DNA of 64,000 bases from Sinohyriopsis cumingii (lineage: Eukaryota; Mollusca; Bivalvia; Unionida; Unionidae): assembly GCA_028554795.2 (NCBI GenBank), contig CM068830.1, positions 47,196,227 to 47,260,226 of the forward strand, given 5' to 3'. Both the position numbers and the translations under genes were made by a program. Below are positions 7,804-15,787 of this stretch, piece by piece; within the stretch, counting starts at the first letter, position 1; every line of letters starts with the position of its first letter. The notes below the pieces were generated by a model that had not been told where the DNA came from, did not search any database, and was given only the letters and a program-made list of their open reading frames with translations.

Positions 7804-8916
7804 ATGGAAAAAGTCTTAGCCAGCATTTACTACGATCCCTCCCATCCTGCAGGTTACGCAGGAGTTCAAAAATTGTATCGTGCTGCCAAAACTCGACTGA
7901 AAAGTCTCCGTTTACCTCAAGTGCAACGATGGTTACAAGAACAAGCTACCTACACTTTACACAAACCCATTCGACGCAAGTTTGCCAGAAGTCGCACCCG
8001 AGTGGAAGGCATCGATCATCAATGGCAAGCCGATTTAGCCGATGTCTCTCATTTAGCCAGCTACAATCGTGGCTACAAATATTTGTTTTGTGTCATCGAC
8101 GTCTTTTCCAAATTTGCCTGGGTCGTGCCCTTGACTTCCAAATCCAGCAGCGAGTTAGTGCGAGCCCTGCAACGGGTGTTGAAACAAAGCGGCCGTCACC
8201 CTCTTCGATGGCAAACGGACAAAGGCACCGAATTTCTGAACCAAGCTTTCCAAAAAGAATTAAAGAAACGTGACATTCATTTTTTTACCACCGAGAATCC
8301 CGAAACCAAAGCCAGCATCGTGGAACGTTTTCAACGCACTTTGAAAGAACGCATGTGGAAATATTTTACGCATCACCACACTCTGAAGTACATCGACATC
8401 TTACCTCACCTGGTGCAAGCGTACAACCAATCTTACCATCGAAGCATCGGACGTGCCCCGCAAGACGTGACTCCCGAGAACGAAGTGCTGGTGTTTGAGC
8501 GCCTGTTCGGTACGTCCCCGACGAGGGCTGTCCCCAAGAAAAGTGGAGAGTTGACCGTAGGAGATTGGGTGCGCATTGGCAAAACCAAACGCACTTTCGA
8601 CAAAGGTTACTTACCTAACTGGACGACCGAATTGTTTCGCGTCACTGGACGAGTGCATGGTCGTCATCCTGCCGTCTATAAATTGGAAGACATGAACGGA
8701 GAAGTACTCAAAGGAACGTTTTATTTGCCCGAGTTACAACGTGTCACCAAAAAAGAAGACGACGTGTACGACATCGAAAGCATTCTGGAACGCAGAACCC
8801 GTAAAGTGGGCAAACGACGTGTCAAAGAAGTCAAAGTACGTTGGAAAGGATATCCACCCAGTTTCGATTCTTGGATCGACGCTTCGCAAGTCATCGACTA
8901 TAAAAAGAAGAAGTGA
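7804..8916 (+). CDS. Retroviral-type integrase with C-terminal chromodomain
   Basis: 370 aa. The catalytic core starts near residue 75 with WQADLADVS (first D), then WQTDKGTEF (second D) and KASIVERFQRTLKER (catalytic E), the D,D-35-E layout of Polinton integrases. The C-terminus is a chromodomain: YDIESILERR ... VKVRWKGYPPSFDSWI, expected to bind methylated histone tails and steer integration. It joins the TIR ends to target DNA, making 6-bp duplications like the one seen for copy B. The stop lies 5 bp before the next ATG. Confidence 0.95.
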   Translation: MEKVLASIYYDPSHPAGYAGVQKLYRAAKTRLKSLRLPQVQRWLQEQATYTLHKPIRRKFARSRTRVEGIDHQWQADLADVSHLASYNRGYKYLFCVIDVFSKFAWVVPLTSKSSSELVRALQRVLKQSGRHPLRWQTDKGTEFLNQAFQKELKKRDIHFFTTENPETKASIVERFQRTLKERMWKYFTHHHTLKYIDILPHLVQAYNQSYHRSIGRAPQDVTPENEVLVFERLFGTSPTRAVPKKSGELTVGDWVRIGKTKRTFDKGYLPNWTTELFRVTGRVHGRHPAVYKLEDMNGEVLKGTFYLPELQRVTKKEDDVYDIESILERRTRKVGKRRVKEVKVRWKGYPPSFDSWIDASQVIDYKKKK

Positions 8917-8921
8917 CCATC

Positions 8922-9335
8922 ATGCCCTTTCACACAGCAGCAGACGCAGCTACGTCGACCAGTCCTTCTTCCCCTAGTTCTTCTGTGCAAGATTTACAAA
9001 AACAACCCTTGTGGGTGTGGTGTGGAGAACGTGTGCCTAAAACGCAAATCGTCTTTTTCTGCCAAATCTTCGTGGTGTATTGTGTCATCGGGGCAGCCAT
9101 CGCTAATTTGAGTTTGCAACAAGGAGACAAACAATTGTGGACCATTTTATTGAGCAGTTGCATCGGTTACCTACTTCCCAATCCCTCCCTGAAATTCTCC
9201 TCGAACGGGAACGTTGTGTCCAGTGCCAGTGCCAGTCACCAGTCCAACCACAATCAGAACCCCATTTTGGGCGGAGACACACCTCTGACATCCACTAATA
9301 TTCCCTCGGACAGCCACAGAACTCTGGAATTATGA
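8922..9335 (+). CDS. Conserved two-TM Polinton protein
   Basis: 137 aa from ATG 8922. Motifs RVPKTQIVFFCQIFVVYCVIG (TM1) and LWTILLSSCIGYLLPNP (TM2) are a signature I recognise from many Polintons and adintoviruses, with no agreed function. The tail is polar and Ser/Asn-rich. Its stop overlaps the penton start as ATGA (9332-9335), so both may be read from one mRNA. A TATAAAAA (8899-8906) lies in the integrase end. Confidence 0.8.
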   Translation: MPFHTAADAATSTSPSSPSSSVQDLQKQPLWVWCGERVPKTQIVFFCQIFVVYCVIGAAIANLSLQQGDKQLWTILLSSCIGYLLPNPSLKFSSNGNVVSSASASHQSNHNQNPILGGDTPLTSTNIPSDSHRTLEL

Positions 9336-10270
9336 GTCACCAAAACCAATTTTACTTAACCTTACCCAGTGACAGTTCCATGGAGGTGTTTCCCAACAAC
9401 ACGTTGTGCTGTTACACGGCCAAATTACCTCAAGCCATCCCCTTAGATCACGAAGCCCATTGGGAAGTGGCTTTAGTAGAAATGATTCACCCGACCCAAG
9501 TCCTCAATGTCCTTCCCAATCAAAATAAATTTGATGTGGAAGTTCATGACGAACAAATGCAACAGTACTTGGATACCCATGGCAAATATGACAAGAAAAC
9601 CCGTAACACACAAAATCCAAAGTGGACCACCTATCACTTGTTCATTCCCCCAGGCTATTATTTTAGTGGTCAACATTTGGTCAGCACCATAGCCACCAGG
9701 TTTAATGGTGTGTTTCTGAAAGCTTTGGAAAGTGTCAAAAAAAGTGTCACCCTGGAGTACCACAAAACAGCTCGTCGCTTCCTGATAAAATTTCCTGAGG
9801 GGCCCAAAATCATGTCTTTCTTATTTTGTCCTGAATTGTTTGACATGTTGGGCGGGGACATGGAGATGAAGAAGAAAGTAGAACAACAAAAAGGCGAATT
9901 ACTAGTCATTTCTGACAACGATACTTTTGCCAAGTATTTTCGTACCCCGGTAGAACTGAACCAAGGACTGAATTTGATGTTCGTGTACTCCGATGTGGTG
10001 GAATACAACGTGGTGGGACACACCTCCGTACCGTTACTGCGTGTCATTCCTTTCAAAGTGGATTCTGCCGCAAACGCTGACGAGGAAGGTGGAAACACTT
10101 ACCACGTCCACCGCGAATTTGTCCATCCTCACTATTTGCCGGTCAGCAAGTCGTATTTGGACACGGTCAACATTACTATAAAAGGAGATTTGGGACAAAA
10201 TATTCCATTCACCAAAGGAAAAGTCACGGTGAAACTCCATTTTCGAAAACGGTTCTCTCACGATTCGTAA
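9332..10270 (+). CDS. Penton (minor capsid) protein
   Basis: 312 aa. The start FYLTLPSDSSMEVFPNNTLCCYTAKLP ... HWEVALVE is the hallmark of the Polinton/adintovirus penton-like minor capsid protein, a single jelly-roll. PPGYYFSG and the C-terminal half are near identical to copy B (34508-35446), while roughly residues 50-150 differ strongly from B, as expected for an exposed region. It forms capsid vertices with the major capsid protein (family knowledge). Confidence 0.88.
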   Translation: MSHQNQFYLTLPSDSSMEVFPNNTLCCYTAKLPQAIPLDHEAHWEVALVEMIHPTQVLNVLPNQNKFDVEVHDEQMQQYLDTHGKYDKKTRNTQNPKWTTYHLFIPPGYYFSGQHLVSTIATRFNGVFLKALESVKKSVTLEYHKTARRFLIKFPEGPKIMSFLFCPELFDMLGGDMEMKKKVEQQKGELLVISDNDTFAKYFRTPVELNQGLNLMFVYSDVVEYNVVGHTSVPLLRVIPFKVDSAANADEEGGNTYHVHREFVHPHYLPVSKSYLDTVNITIKGDLGQNIPFTKGKVTVKLHFRKRFSHDS

Positions 10271-10277
10271 GTAAGTC

Positions 10278-10694
10278 ATGTATCCAGTGTACCGAGGGGT
10301 GGCTCGACAGCGAGGACACGGTTTAGGAGACATGTTAAAATCGGCCTTTCGTTCGGTGGCCCCGGTGTTGAAACCGATGGTGACACGCGGATTGCACGCC
10401 TTGAAAGATGCGGCACTGACGCAAGGCAAAGAATTTCTCCAAAATGTCATCATCGACAAACAAAACCCTAAAGAAGCCTTCATGAGGGCAGGCAAAAATG
10501 TCTTGCTGCAAACGGGTAAAGACATTTTGGGCCGACGAGACACACCTATAAATGCCCTGCACGATACCGAGTCAAGCATTCAGCAAGGACAAGGCAGAAA
10601 GAGACGAAGAAGAAAACACCCCTTCACCAGACTTCAAGCGAGAAAGGCCAAGAAAAGAAGAACCGTACGAGACTTAGACGTTTTCGATTATTGA
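10278..10694 (+). CDS. pVI-like / core virion protein
   Basis: 138 aa. MYPVYRGVARQRGHGLGDML is a start shared by a small Polinton protein often encoded beside penton and compared with adenovirus pVI. Helical middle (LKPMVTRGLHALKDAAL), then a very basic tail (RKRRRRKHPF) and an acidic end. Likely links capsid and DNA or helps membrane exit (inference). Lies 7 bp after penton and 15 bp before the major capsid gene. Confidence 0.75.
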   Translation: MYPVYRGVARQRGHGLGDMLKSAFRSVAPVLKPMVTRGLHALKDAALTQGKEFLQNVIIDKQNPKEAFMRAGKNVLLQTGKDILGRRDTPINALHDTESSIQQGQGRKRRRRKHPFTRLQARKAKKRRTVRDLDVFDY

Positions 10695-10709
10695 GAAAAG
10701 AGACAAAAA

Positions 10710-12020
10710 ATGATGCACCGAGAATCTTGCGCCTGTTCCAAGACGGAACTGGATCTGTTTGCCATGCCCCCCACCATGATGACCATGCAAGAATCCCAAT
10801 GGGTGGAATTTCACCCCGTCTCCTCATTGACAGCCTCAGCTCCCATCGAGTTTGAAATCAAAGGACAGCCCGAAGATTACATCGATCTGAATAGCAGTTA
10901 CTTGTACTTGAAAGTCAAACTTGTCGATGAGGACAATTCGACCCTAGATGGCGATGAGGTAATAGCTCCCGTCAACAATTTCATGCATTCCTTGTTTAGC
11001 GGAGTGGACTTGTACTTGAACAACAAACTGGTCAGCAGCAGCATGGATACTTACCCTTATCGAGCGTACCTGGAAAATCTCTTGACGTACGGAATAGACG
11101 CCAAGAACACTCATCTCAATGCCTGTGTGGTATGGGAAGCTGACGAAGCTGAAAAGTTTGAAAATTTAGAAACTGATGAAAAGAAAGAAAACAATGACGG
11201 ATTTATAGAACGAAGAAAGAGAATCAAAGATGGACAGAGTTTAGAACTGATGGATCGTTTACATCTGGACATGTGGTTGCAAGAGAAATATTTACTAAAC
11301 GGGGTCAATGTCCGCCTGAGACTGAATCGGAGCAGTGTCGCTTTCCATTTGATAGGTAATACTGTTTGCAAAACTGTCATCGAGGAAGCCAGGCTCTACG
11401 TACGTCGTGTGGAAGTGTTACCTAAAGTGGGTAACGATATCAGTCAAACGTTGAGCAGAACGACAGCCAAGTATCCCATACGACGCGTGGAAGTGAAAAC
11501 CTTCACCATTCCCAAGGGACAACGATCCATGATCGAAGATCATCTGTTCCAAGGACAGCTACCCAAGCGTTTGATCGTTGGTATCGTCGAAAATGAAGCC
11601 TTCAACGGAGCTTTGGCTAAAAATCCTTTCTACTTTCAACACTTTGGTGTGTCCAAGATCGAAGTCAGTCGCGATGGCAAGACCTTGTGTACCCGACCCT
11701 TTGAGCCTGACTTTGAGAAGAAGAATTACTTGAGATCGTACTTGTCCCTGTACGAAGCCACCGGTCAGTTAGGAACCAACACCAGTCACGGTATTACGTA
11801 CGAGGATTATGTAGGAGGCTATGCTTTGTGGGCTTTCGATTTCACTCCAGACCAAGGCAGCGACGAGGGACATTTCCACCCTATAAAATCAGGCCAGATT
11901 CGTGTGGAAATTCAGTTTGCAAACCGAGACCCTGATGTAACGGTGAACGTCATCCTGTATGCAGAATTCGATAATACCATAGAAATCAACAGTTTGAGAG
12001 AAGTCATCCTAGATTATTAG
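10710..12020 (+). CDS. Double jelly-roll major capsid protein
   Basis: 436 aa. Recognised by MMTMQESQWVEFHP, the IEFEIKGQPEDYIDLN strand, NNFMHSLFSGVDLYLNNKLV, YPYRAYLENLLTYG and the C-terminal ILYAEFDNTIEI. This is the family that builds icosahedral capsids. Framework strands are almost unchanged from B (32727-34064, 445 aa), but three loops differ in sequence and length (about residues 68-84, 145-165 and 205-225), plus a patch near 265-310. Confidence 0.93.
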   Translation: MMHRESCACSKTELDLFAMPPTMMTMQESQWVEFHPVSSLTASAPIEFEIKGQPEDYIDLNSSYLYLKVKLVDEDNSTLDGDEVIAPVNNFMHSLFSGVDLYLNNKLVSSSMDTYPYRAYLENLLTYGIDAKNTHLNACVVWEADEAEKFENLETDEKKENNDGFIERRKRIKDGQSLELMDRLHLDMWLQEKYLLNGVNVRLRLNRSSVAFHLIGNTVCKTVIEEARLYVRRVEVLPKVGNDISQTLSRTTAKYPIRRVEVKTFTIPKGQRSMIEDHLFQGQLPKRLIVGIVENEAFNGALAKNPFYFQHFGVSKIEVSRDGKTLCTRPFEPDFEKKNYLRSYLSLYEATGQLGTNTSHGITYEDYVGGYALWAFDFTPDQGSDEGHFHPIKSGQIRVEIQFANRDPDVTVNVILYAEFDNTIEINSLREVILDY

Positions 12021-12026
12021 AAAGCC

Positions 12027-12530
12027 ATGGAAGACTGTTGTCCCTCTTTACCTAGTGGAGAAACTTTGGAGATGGAATGTAAGGAGACCGTGGAAGGAGA
12101 AGAATCTCAAGACAAAGACGAAGAAGTTTTGATGAAGTCAAGATGGCCAGAACAAGAAGCCCATTTAGTCTCCTGTTTTGCCAAACACTTGGTCGACAAA
12201 ATGACAGAATTGATCAAGAAAAATTGCTATGGATGTCAAAACGATCATCCCAGTCAAATTCAACACGATAAATGCCTGATGTTAAGTCAAGAAGAAAAAT
12301 TGGACGAGTATCTGGACGAAGCTTGGAGCCTCATCTCGAACAAAGACGTGTTGCACCAGTGGTATAAAGACTTGCGTGAACATTCTTGTCCAGCATTAAC
12401 CACTCAAGAGATCCATCGTATCGAAGCTCTCCTGAATCAGAGTGAGGAAACAGAACGAATAACCGTTTATTCGTCAGACATTTTCAAGCAAAAAGTCAGG
12501 ATCGAATTGACGACGTATTATTACCTGTGA
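12027..12530 (+). CDS. Conserved Polinton Cys/His protein (NCYGCQ family)
   Basis: 167 aa. Contains KKNCYGCQNDHPSQIQHDKCLM, a C-x2-C...H...H-x2-C pattern likely to bind zinc, found in many animal Polintons beside the capsid gene. Acidic N-terminus; helical C-terminal half. Function unknown. Starts 6 bp after the major capsid stop. Partner in B: 32214-32720. Confidence 0.75.
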   Translation: MEDCCPSLPSGETLEMECKETVEGEESQDKDEEVLMKSRWPEQEAHLVSCFAKHLVDKMTELIKKNCYGCQNDHPSQIQHDKCLMLSQEEKLDEYLDEAWSLISNKDVLHQWYKDLREHSCPALTTQEIHRIEALLNQSEETERITVYSSDIFKQKVRIELTTYYYL

Positions 12531-12552
12531 AGAAGAAAACAAACACAAAACA

Positions 12553-13113
12553 ATGGATACCTGGGAACTTTATTACCTTTTGAACCACAGTTCGTATACG
12601 GCTTCTTGGAATCCTGTCGTCTGTGCTAAAGATGAACTCCCTCATCGCAAACCTAAAGACCATCAAGCTTACGTGATCAACACGGACGATAGTCATCTCC
12701 CAGGAACCCACTGGGTAGCCGTCTACTTTCCTCAAGAAGGATGTGTGGAATATTTCAATTCGTACGGATTGCCCCCTTTGGAAGACGATATCATCGACTT
12801 TATGAGAAGAAATGCTCAAACCACCCGATTCAATAACGTGAAATTACAAGGCACAGATTCCTTGGTGTGTGGACAGTACTGTGTGTATTTTCTGCATCAT
12901 CGCAGCCTGGGCTATTCCTTAGAACATTTAGTGACTCATTTTGATCCTCGTTCTTCTGCTAGAAATGATGTGAAAGTAGATCGATGGTTTTGTGACCATT
13001 ATGCTTATCTTTTGTCTCAAGCTAGGAAACGTAGTGTCCATCAATGGCCTAATGATTTCCAACAGTGGAAATCACAATTTCATTCACAACGTTGTAAGCC
13101 TTGTTTAAAGTAG
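12553..13113 (+). CDS. Adenain-like (Ulp1 family, C48/C5) cysteine protease
   Basis: 186 aa. GTHWVAVYF carries the catalytic His, CVEYF-SYGLPP the strand that holds the acidic position, and SLVCGQYCVYFLHH the nucleophile Cys. It matures capsid and core proteins in related viruses. Last gene of the virion block; followed by AATAAA at 13218. Partner in B: 31699-32190. Confidence 0.9.
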   Translation: MDTWELYYLLNHSSYTASWNPVVCAKDELPHRKPKDHQAYVINTDDSHLPGTHWVAVYFPQEGCVEYFNSYGLPPLEDDIIDFMRRNAQTTRFNNVKLQGTDSLVCGQYCVYFLHHRSLGYSLEHLVTHFDPRSSARNDVKVDRWFCDHYAYLLSQARKRSVHQWPNDFQQWKSQFHSQRCKPCLK

Positions 13114-13341
13114 ATTGTATTTGAAGAAAAAAATGTTTGTCATTTGAAAAAATTGTTTGATGTTATAGAGTTGGATTATTGTTAAAAATGTTGTTGTTTA
13201 GTGTTAAGTGATTTTTGAATAAAAAAATGTTGTGTTTAGAAAAAAATGCCTTTGTCTTTTGTTTAGCTATAAGAATGTTGGATTGATGCTCTTTCATTTC
13301 TTACTATCCCTCTCATGAACGTTGCGGCTCGAAAACCGTGT
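13114..13341 (+). other. 3' region of the virion gene block
   Basis: No gene seen. AT-rich with AATAAA at 13218-13223, about 105 nt after the protease stop, a plausible poly(A) signal for the capsid block. The same signal is seen in B (TTTATT at 31513-31518). This contrasts with the stem-loop ends of the three genes that follow. Confidence 0.5.
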
Positions 13342-13380
13342 GGGGGATGTTTTCCTTCACGTCCGCGCTTTCACTTTAAG
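13342..13380 (+). promoter_or_regulatory. Terminal-cassette control box, copy 1
   Basis: GGGGGATGTTTTCCTTCACG followed by TCCGCGCTTTCAC, then a weak TATA-like TTTAAG at 13375. The same box stands before each of the three terminal genes in both element copies, so it is very likely their shared promoter element. I do not recognise a known factor site beyond a partial CACGTC core. Confidence 0.7.
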
Positions 13381-13433
13381 AACCGGGTTGTTCCCAGTCT
13401 AGCCATCCATTGTCGACTCATCCTCCTAAGAAG

Positions 13434-13796
13434 ATGTGCTCCAAACTAGCTAAGCTCAACGAAGCCTACGTGAATTTGCATAGGGTCAGACACAGTCTGA
13501 TACCGAAGCCAGAAGAAATAGAGAATGTGAGAATGTTAAAAATCACTGAAGACCTGATAGAAGAGCTCTTCAGAGAAGAAATGAACAGGGAGAAAGAAGA
13601 ATGGACAGAGAAGTACAGACTTCAGAGACAGCAGCAACAGCAGCAACAGCAACAACAGCAGCAGCAGCAACCTGAAGCTGACAGAGGCTTTGTCGATTGT
13701 CGTATCGACACCAAAGAATTCTTCTTCTCTTTTCGAAGAAGCAGACCTATCGCCAGAAAGTCTATCCTCAGAGGACATCGCATTCTTAGAAACTAA
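13434..13796 (+). CDS. Terminal cassette gene 1: coiled-coil, polyQ protein
   Basis: 120 aa from ATG 13434. Helical, charged N-terminal 60 residues (LIEELFREEMNREKEEW), then a Gln run of about 17 residues and a tail with FFFSFRRSRPIARKS. Nearly identical in B (30938-31303) apart from the Gln run. No family recognised. It lies between a control box and a histone-type stem-loop, so it belongs to the terminal gene set. Confidence 0.7.
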   Translation: MCSKLAKLNEAYVNLHRVRHSLIPKPEEIENVRMLKITEDLIEELFREEMNREKEEWTEKYRLQRQQQQQQQQQQQQQQPEADRGFVDCRIDTKEFFFSFRRSRPIARKSILRGHRILRN

Positions 13797-13824
13797 AAAG
13801 AATGCCATAGCAAAACAAAAAAAC

Positions 13825-13864
13825 AGCCCTTTTCAGGGCTACCCAATACTCTAGAAAAGAAATA
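13825..13864 (+). terminator. Histone-type 3' stem-loop, A1
   Basis: AGCCCTTTTCAGGGCT (13825-13840) forms a 6-bp stem with the TTTC loop standard for replication-dependent histone mRNAs, followed by ACCCA and the purine element AGAAAAGAAATA. It begins 28 nt after the stop codon, the normal spacing. Such ends are cut via U7 snRNP and are not polyadenylated. Confidence 0.8.
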
Positions 13865-14208
13865 ACCATCAATTTGCCAATGTGTAGGTAGAGTAGTGTG
13901 AAAATAAACACTAACTCTTTTTCAAAAAAGTGAGGGTATGTGTTTGTGTGTTTGTGTGATTATGTTTGTAAGTGATAAAGTAGGTTGGTGTGGATAGTAG
14001 ATTAAAATGATGTTTGGTTTTTTTTGGCTGTTAGAGGTGTATATTTGGAGTTAGATTGGATTGATTTGAGTATGTGGATAGTCTATTGAAGTGATTTATA
14101 AAAAATTTTTACAATAGTGATGGGTAGCATAAAAAAGTGAGTGAATGTTTCTTTTAGGTCCGCGCGTTGTTTGGTCATGATCTAGGTAAGATGAATTTTA
14201 TGTTTTTA
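13865..14208 (+). other. Spacer between terminal cassettes
   Basis: No gene seen. Starts with a block (TTTGCCAATGTG, then GTAGGTAGAGTAGTGTG and ATAAACACTAACTCTTTTT) that recurs after stem-loop A2 and in B, so it moved with the cassette duplications. Ends with a second GTCCGCGCG stretch and TTGGTCATGATCTAGGTAAG, which also recurs at 14903. Confidence 0.6.
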
Positions 14209-14248
14209 GGGGGATGTTTTCCTTCACGTCCGCGCTTTCACTATAAAT
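14209..14248 (+). promoter_or_regulatory. Terminal-cassette control box, copy 2, with TATA
   Basis: The box runs 14209-14241 and is directly followed by TATAAAT (14242-14248). This is the clearest case of the box abutting a TATA. The gene starts at 14305. Confidence 0.75.
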
Positions 14249-14304
14249 TGAAACTCGTTCGGCAGTCCAGCTACCCTTGTTGATTGATCAACACAGCCAG
14301 AAGA

Positions 14305-14613
14305 ATGACTAGCAGAACAGTGAAACTGTTAGAACTCCAGATGCACCTGGAATATGCCAGGCGGATAGTAAATGAACTATCAGCGGAGGCTATAGTAGAA
14401 GAAGCAAGAATAAAGAAGGAAGAAGAGGAGAGAAGACAGAGGGAAGAGGAGGAAAAGAAAAGAGAAGAGATGATGTCGTTTAATATTCCTGAAACAGAGG
14501 ATTGGGGTGCTGAAGCGAATCATCCTCCCTCTGCGCTCCCCAGAAGAAAGGTGAAAGAAGACTGGGGAAGAAGATGCGTGTGCGGCGCCAGGCCAGGAAG
14601 GTGCAACCATTAG
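14305..14613 (+). CDS. Terminal cassette gene 2: coiled-coil protein
   Basis: 102 aa from ATG 14305. Leucine-rich helix (LLELQMHLEYARRIVNEL) then a long Glu/Arg/Lys coiled coil, then a tail with WG and CVCGARPGRC. Related in plan to cassette gene 1. The B relative (30258-30440) is shorter and looks broken. Function unknown. Confidence 0.6.
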   Translation: MTSRTVKLLELQMHLEYARRIVNELSAEAIVEEARIKKEEEERRQREEEEKKREEMMSFNIPETEDWGAEANHPPSALPRRKVKEDWGRRCVCGARPGRCNH

Positions 14614-14640
14614 ATAGGTGCATCTGGAGTTTTAAAAAAC

Positions 14641-14680
14641 AGCCCTTTTCAGGGCTACCCAATACTCTAGAAAAGAAATA
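14641..14680 (+). terminator. Histone-type 3' stem-loop, A2
   Basis: AGCCCTTTTCAGGGCT at 14641-14656, ACCCA next, and AGAAAAGAAATA downstream. It begins 27 nt after the stop of cassette gene 2. Confidence 0.8.
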
Positions 14681-14878
14681 ACGATCGATTTGCCAATGTG
14701 TGTAGGTAGAGTAGTGTGTATATAAACACTAACTCTTTTTAAGATAGTGTGAGGGTATGCGTTTGTGTGTTTGTGTGTTTGTAAGAGCTCAGGTATGTTA
14801 GTGTGAATAGTAGATTATGGGTTTCTTAGCGTATGTGAAGAGTATAGTTAGGGTTTTATTATATGAAATGAGAAAGTA

Positions 14879-14986
14879 GGGGGATGTTTTCCTTCACGTA
14901 CGCGCGATGTTTGGTCATCATCTAGGTAAGATCCATTTTATGTTTTAGGGGGATGTTTTCCTTCACGTTCGCGCTTTTCGTATAAG
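14879..14986 (+). promoter_or_regulatory. Tandem control boxes, copies 3 and 4, with TATA
   Basis: Two boxes in a row (14879-14906 and 14948-14975) separated by TTGGTCATCATCTAGGTAAG-type sequence, then TATAAG at 14981. The tandem arrangement is mirrored in B (29740-29839). Confidence 0.7.
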
Positions 14987-15035
14987 AACCCACAGTATTA
15001 GTTGTTCAAACCATTCTGCAAAGAATACAAAGAAG

Positions 15036-15419
15036 ATGGCGTCAAACCACCTTAACAAAATGGAAAAATTACAAAACGTCATGGACAATTTAGGAATGTT
15101 TGAGCAAATGTTGGTTAACCTAAACGAGGATCACTACTCATATAGTCCTCATAGAGTGAAGATGGAGATAAACAATTTATGAAAAATGAAGGTAATCATT
15201 AGTGATCTGTTGAAAGAAATAAAGGAGGAAAAGGAGGATGAAGAGGAAAGGATAAGGATGAGAGAATGGAATGAAAAAATTGAAAAAGAAGAAGAAAATG
15301 AAAAGAGGAAGAAAGAAGAGGAGGAAGAGAAGAAGAAAGAAGAGGAGAAGAAAAAAAAGAAAGAGAAGAAGAGTGTAGGAGATAAAATAAGAAGTTGGTG
15401 GAGGAAAAGAAGAAATTAG
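15036..15419 (+). pseudogene. Terminal cassette gene 3 (coiled-coil), looks broken in A
   Basis: Corresponds to the 126-aa gene 29302-29682 in B. Begins MASNHLNKMEKLQ, carries SYSPHRVKMEINNL, then an extreme Glu/Lys coiled coil, and ends GDKIRSWWRKRRN. About one break in this copy. It sits between the tandem control boxes and stem-loop A3. Confidence 0.6.
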
Positions 15420-15436
15420 AAGAAGAAGAAAACCCA

Positions 15437-15781
15437 AAGGCCCTTTTCAGGGCCAGCCATATTTCTCGAAAAGAGATAGTCTTTGAATTGCCTACCCCTT
15501 TTTTAAATTTAAATTTAAATTTAAATTTTAAAAAAACTTTTTAAAAAAAAAAAAAAATCCCATGTTAAATTCCCCTTGTACGTATAGTATCCCACGATTT
15601 ATTCCCATGTTAAATTCCCTTGTACGTATAGTATCCCACGATTTATTCCCATGTTAATTCCCCTTGTACGTAAAGTGTCCCACGATTTTTCTCCATGTTA
15701 AATTTCCATTATACGTAAAGTGTCCCAAGGGTGTTTTTAATGCTAATTCCCATTATACGTAAAGTGTCCCCCTTCACTACT
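15437..15781 (+). repeat. Terminal inverted repeat of copy A with subterminal iterons
   Basis: Same plan as the B TIRs: stem-loop, poly(A/T) palindromic stretch, then five iterons of about 45 bp built on CCATGTTAAATTCC and TTGTACGTAWAGTRTCCC, ending TTCACTACT. The iterons are probably integrase or terminal-protein sites (inference). Confidence 0.8.
15439..15478 (+). terminator. Histone-type 3' stem-loop, A3 (inside the TIR)
   Basis: GGCCCTTTTCAGGGCC (15439-15454) preceded by CCAAA and followed by AGCCA. AAAAGAG begins 15 nt after the stem (15469-15475), the usual place of the U7-paired element, and is complementary to the CUCUUUU of animal U7 snRNA. It starts 20 nt after the stop. Textbook histone 3' end layout. 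Confidence 0.85.
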
Positions 15782-15787
15782 CGTATT

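Larger units (their letters stand above)
1..15781 (+). mobile_element. Polinton (Maverick) copy A, right-hand 15.8 kb
   Basis: A virus-like Polinton whose left part lies outside the window. Gene order is PolB, BIR, F-box-like genes, ATPase, core, integrase, penton, major capsid, protease, then three small terminal cassettes. The right end reads ...CACTACT at 15781, the mirror of the end of copy B. It is nearly the same as copy B (28969-49476) in most genes but in the opposite orientation. Most genes read open; one terminal gene looks broken. High similarity to B points to a young family. A 6-bp target duplication would be CGTATT (15782-15787), but the partner is off the window. Confidence 0.93.

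Noticed and set aside
7804-13113. LTR retrotransposon, from integrase plus protease
   Set aside because: No reverse transcriptase, gag or LTRs; the protease is adenain-like and the rest is a Polinton gene set.
15177-15437. Phe/Leu-rich membrane-like proteins opposite the coiled-coil genes
   Set aside because: Antisense shadows of Glu/Lys-rich cassette gene 3 (also 29290-29541).
15545-15781. CRISPR-like spaced repeats
   Set aside because: The intervals between iterons are themselves similar and the block is part of a TIR in a eukaryotic element.
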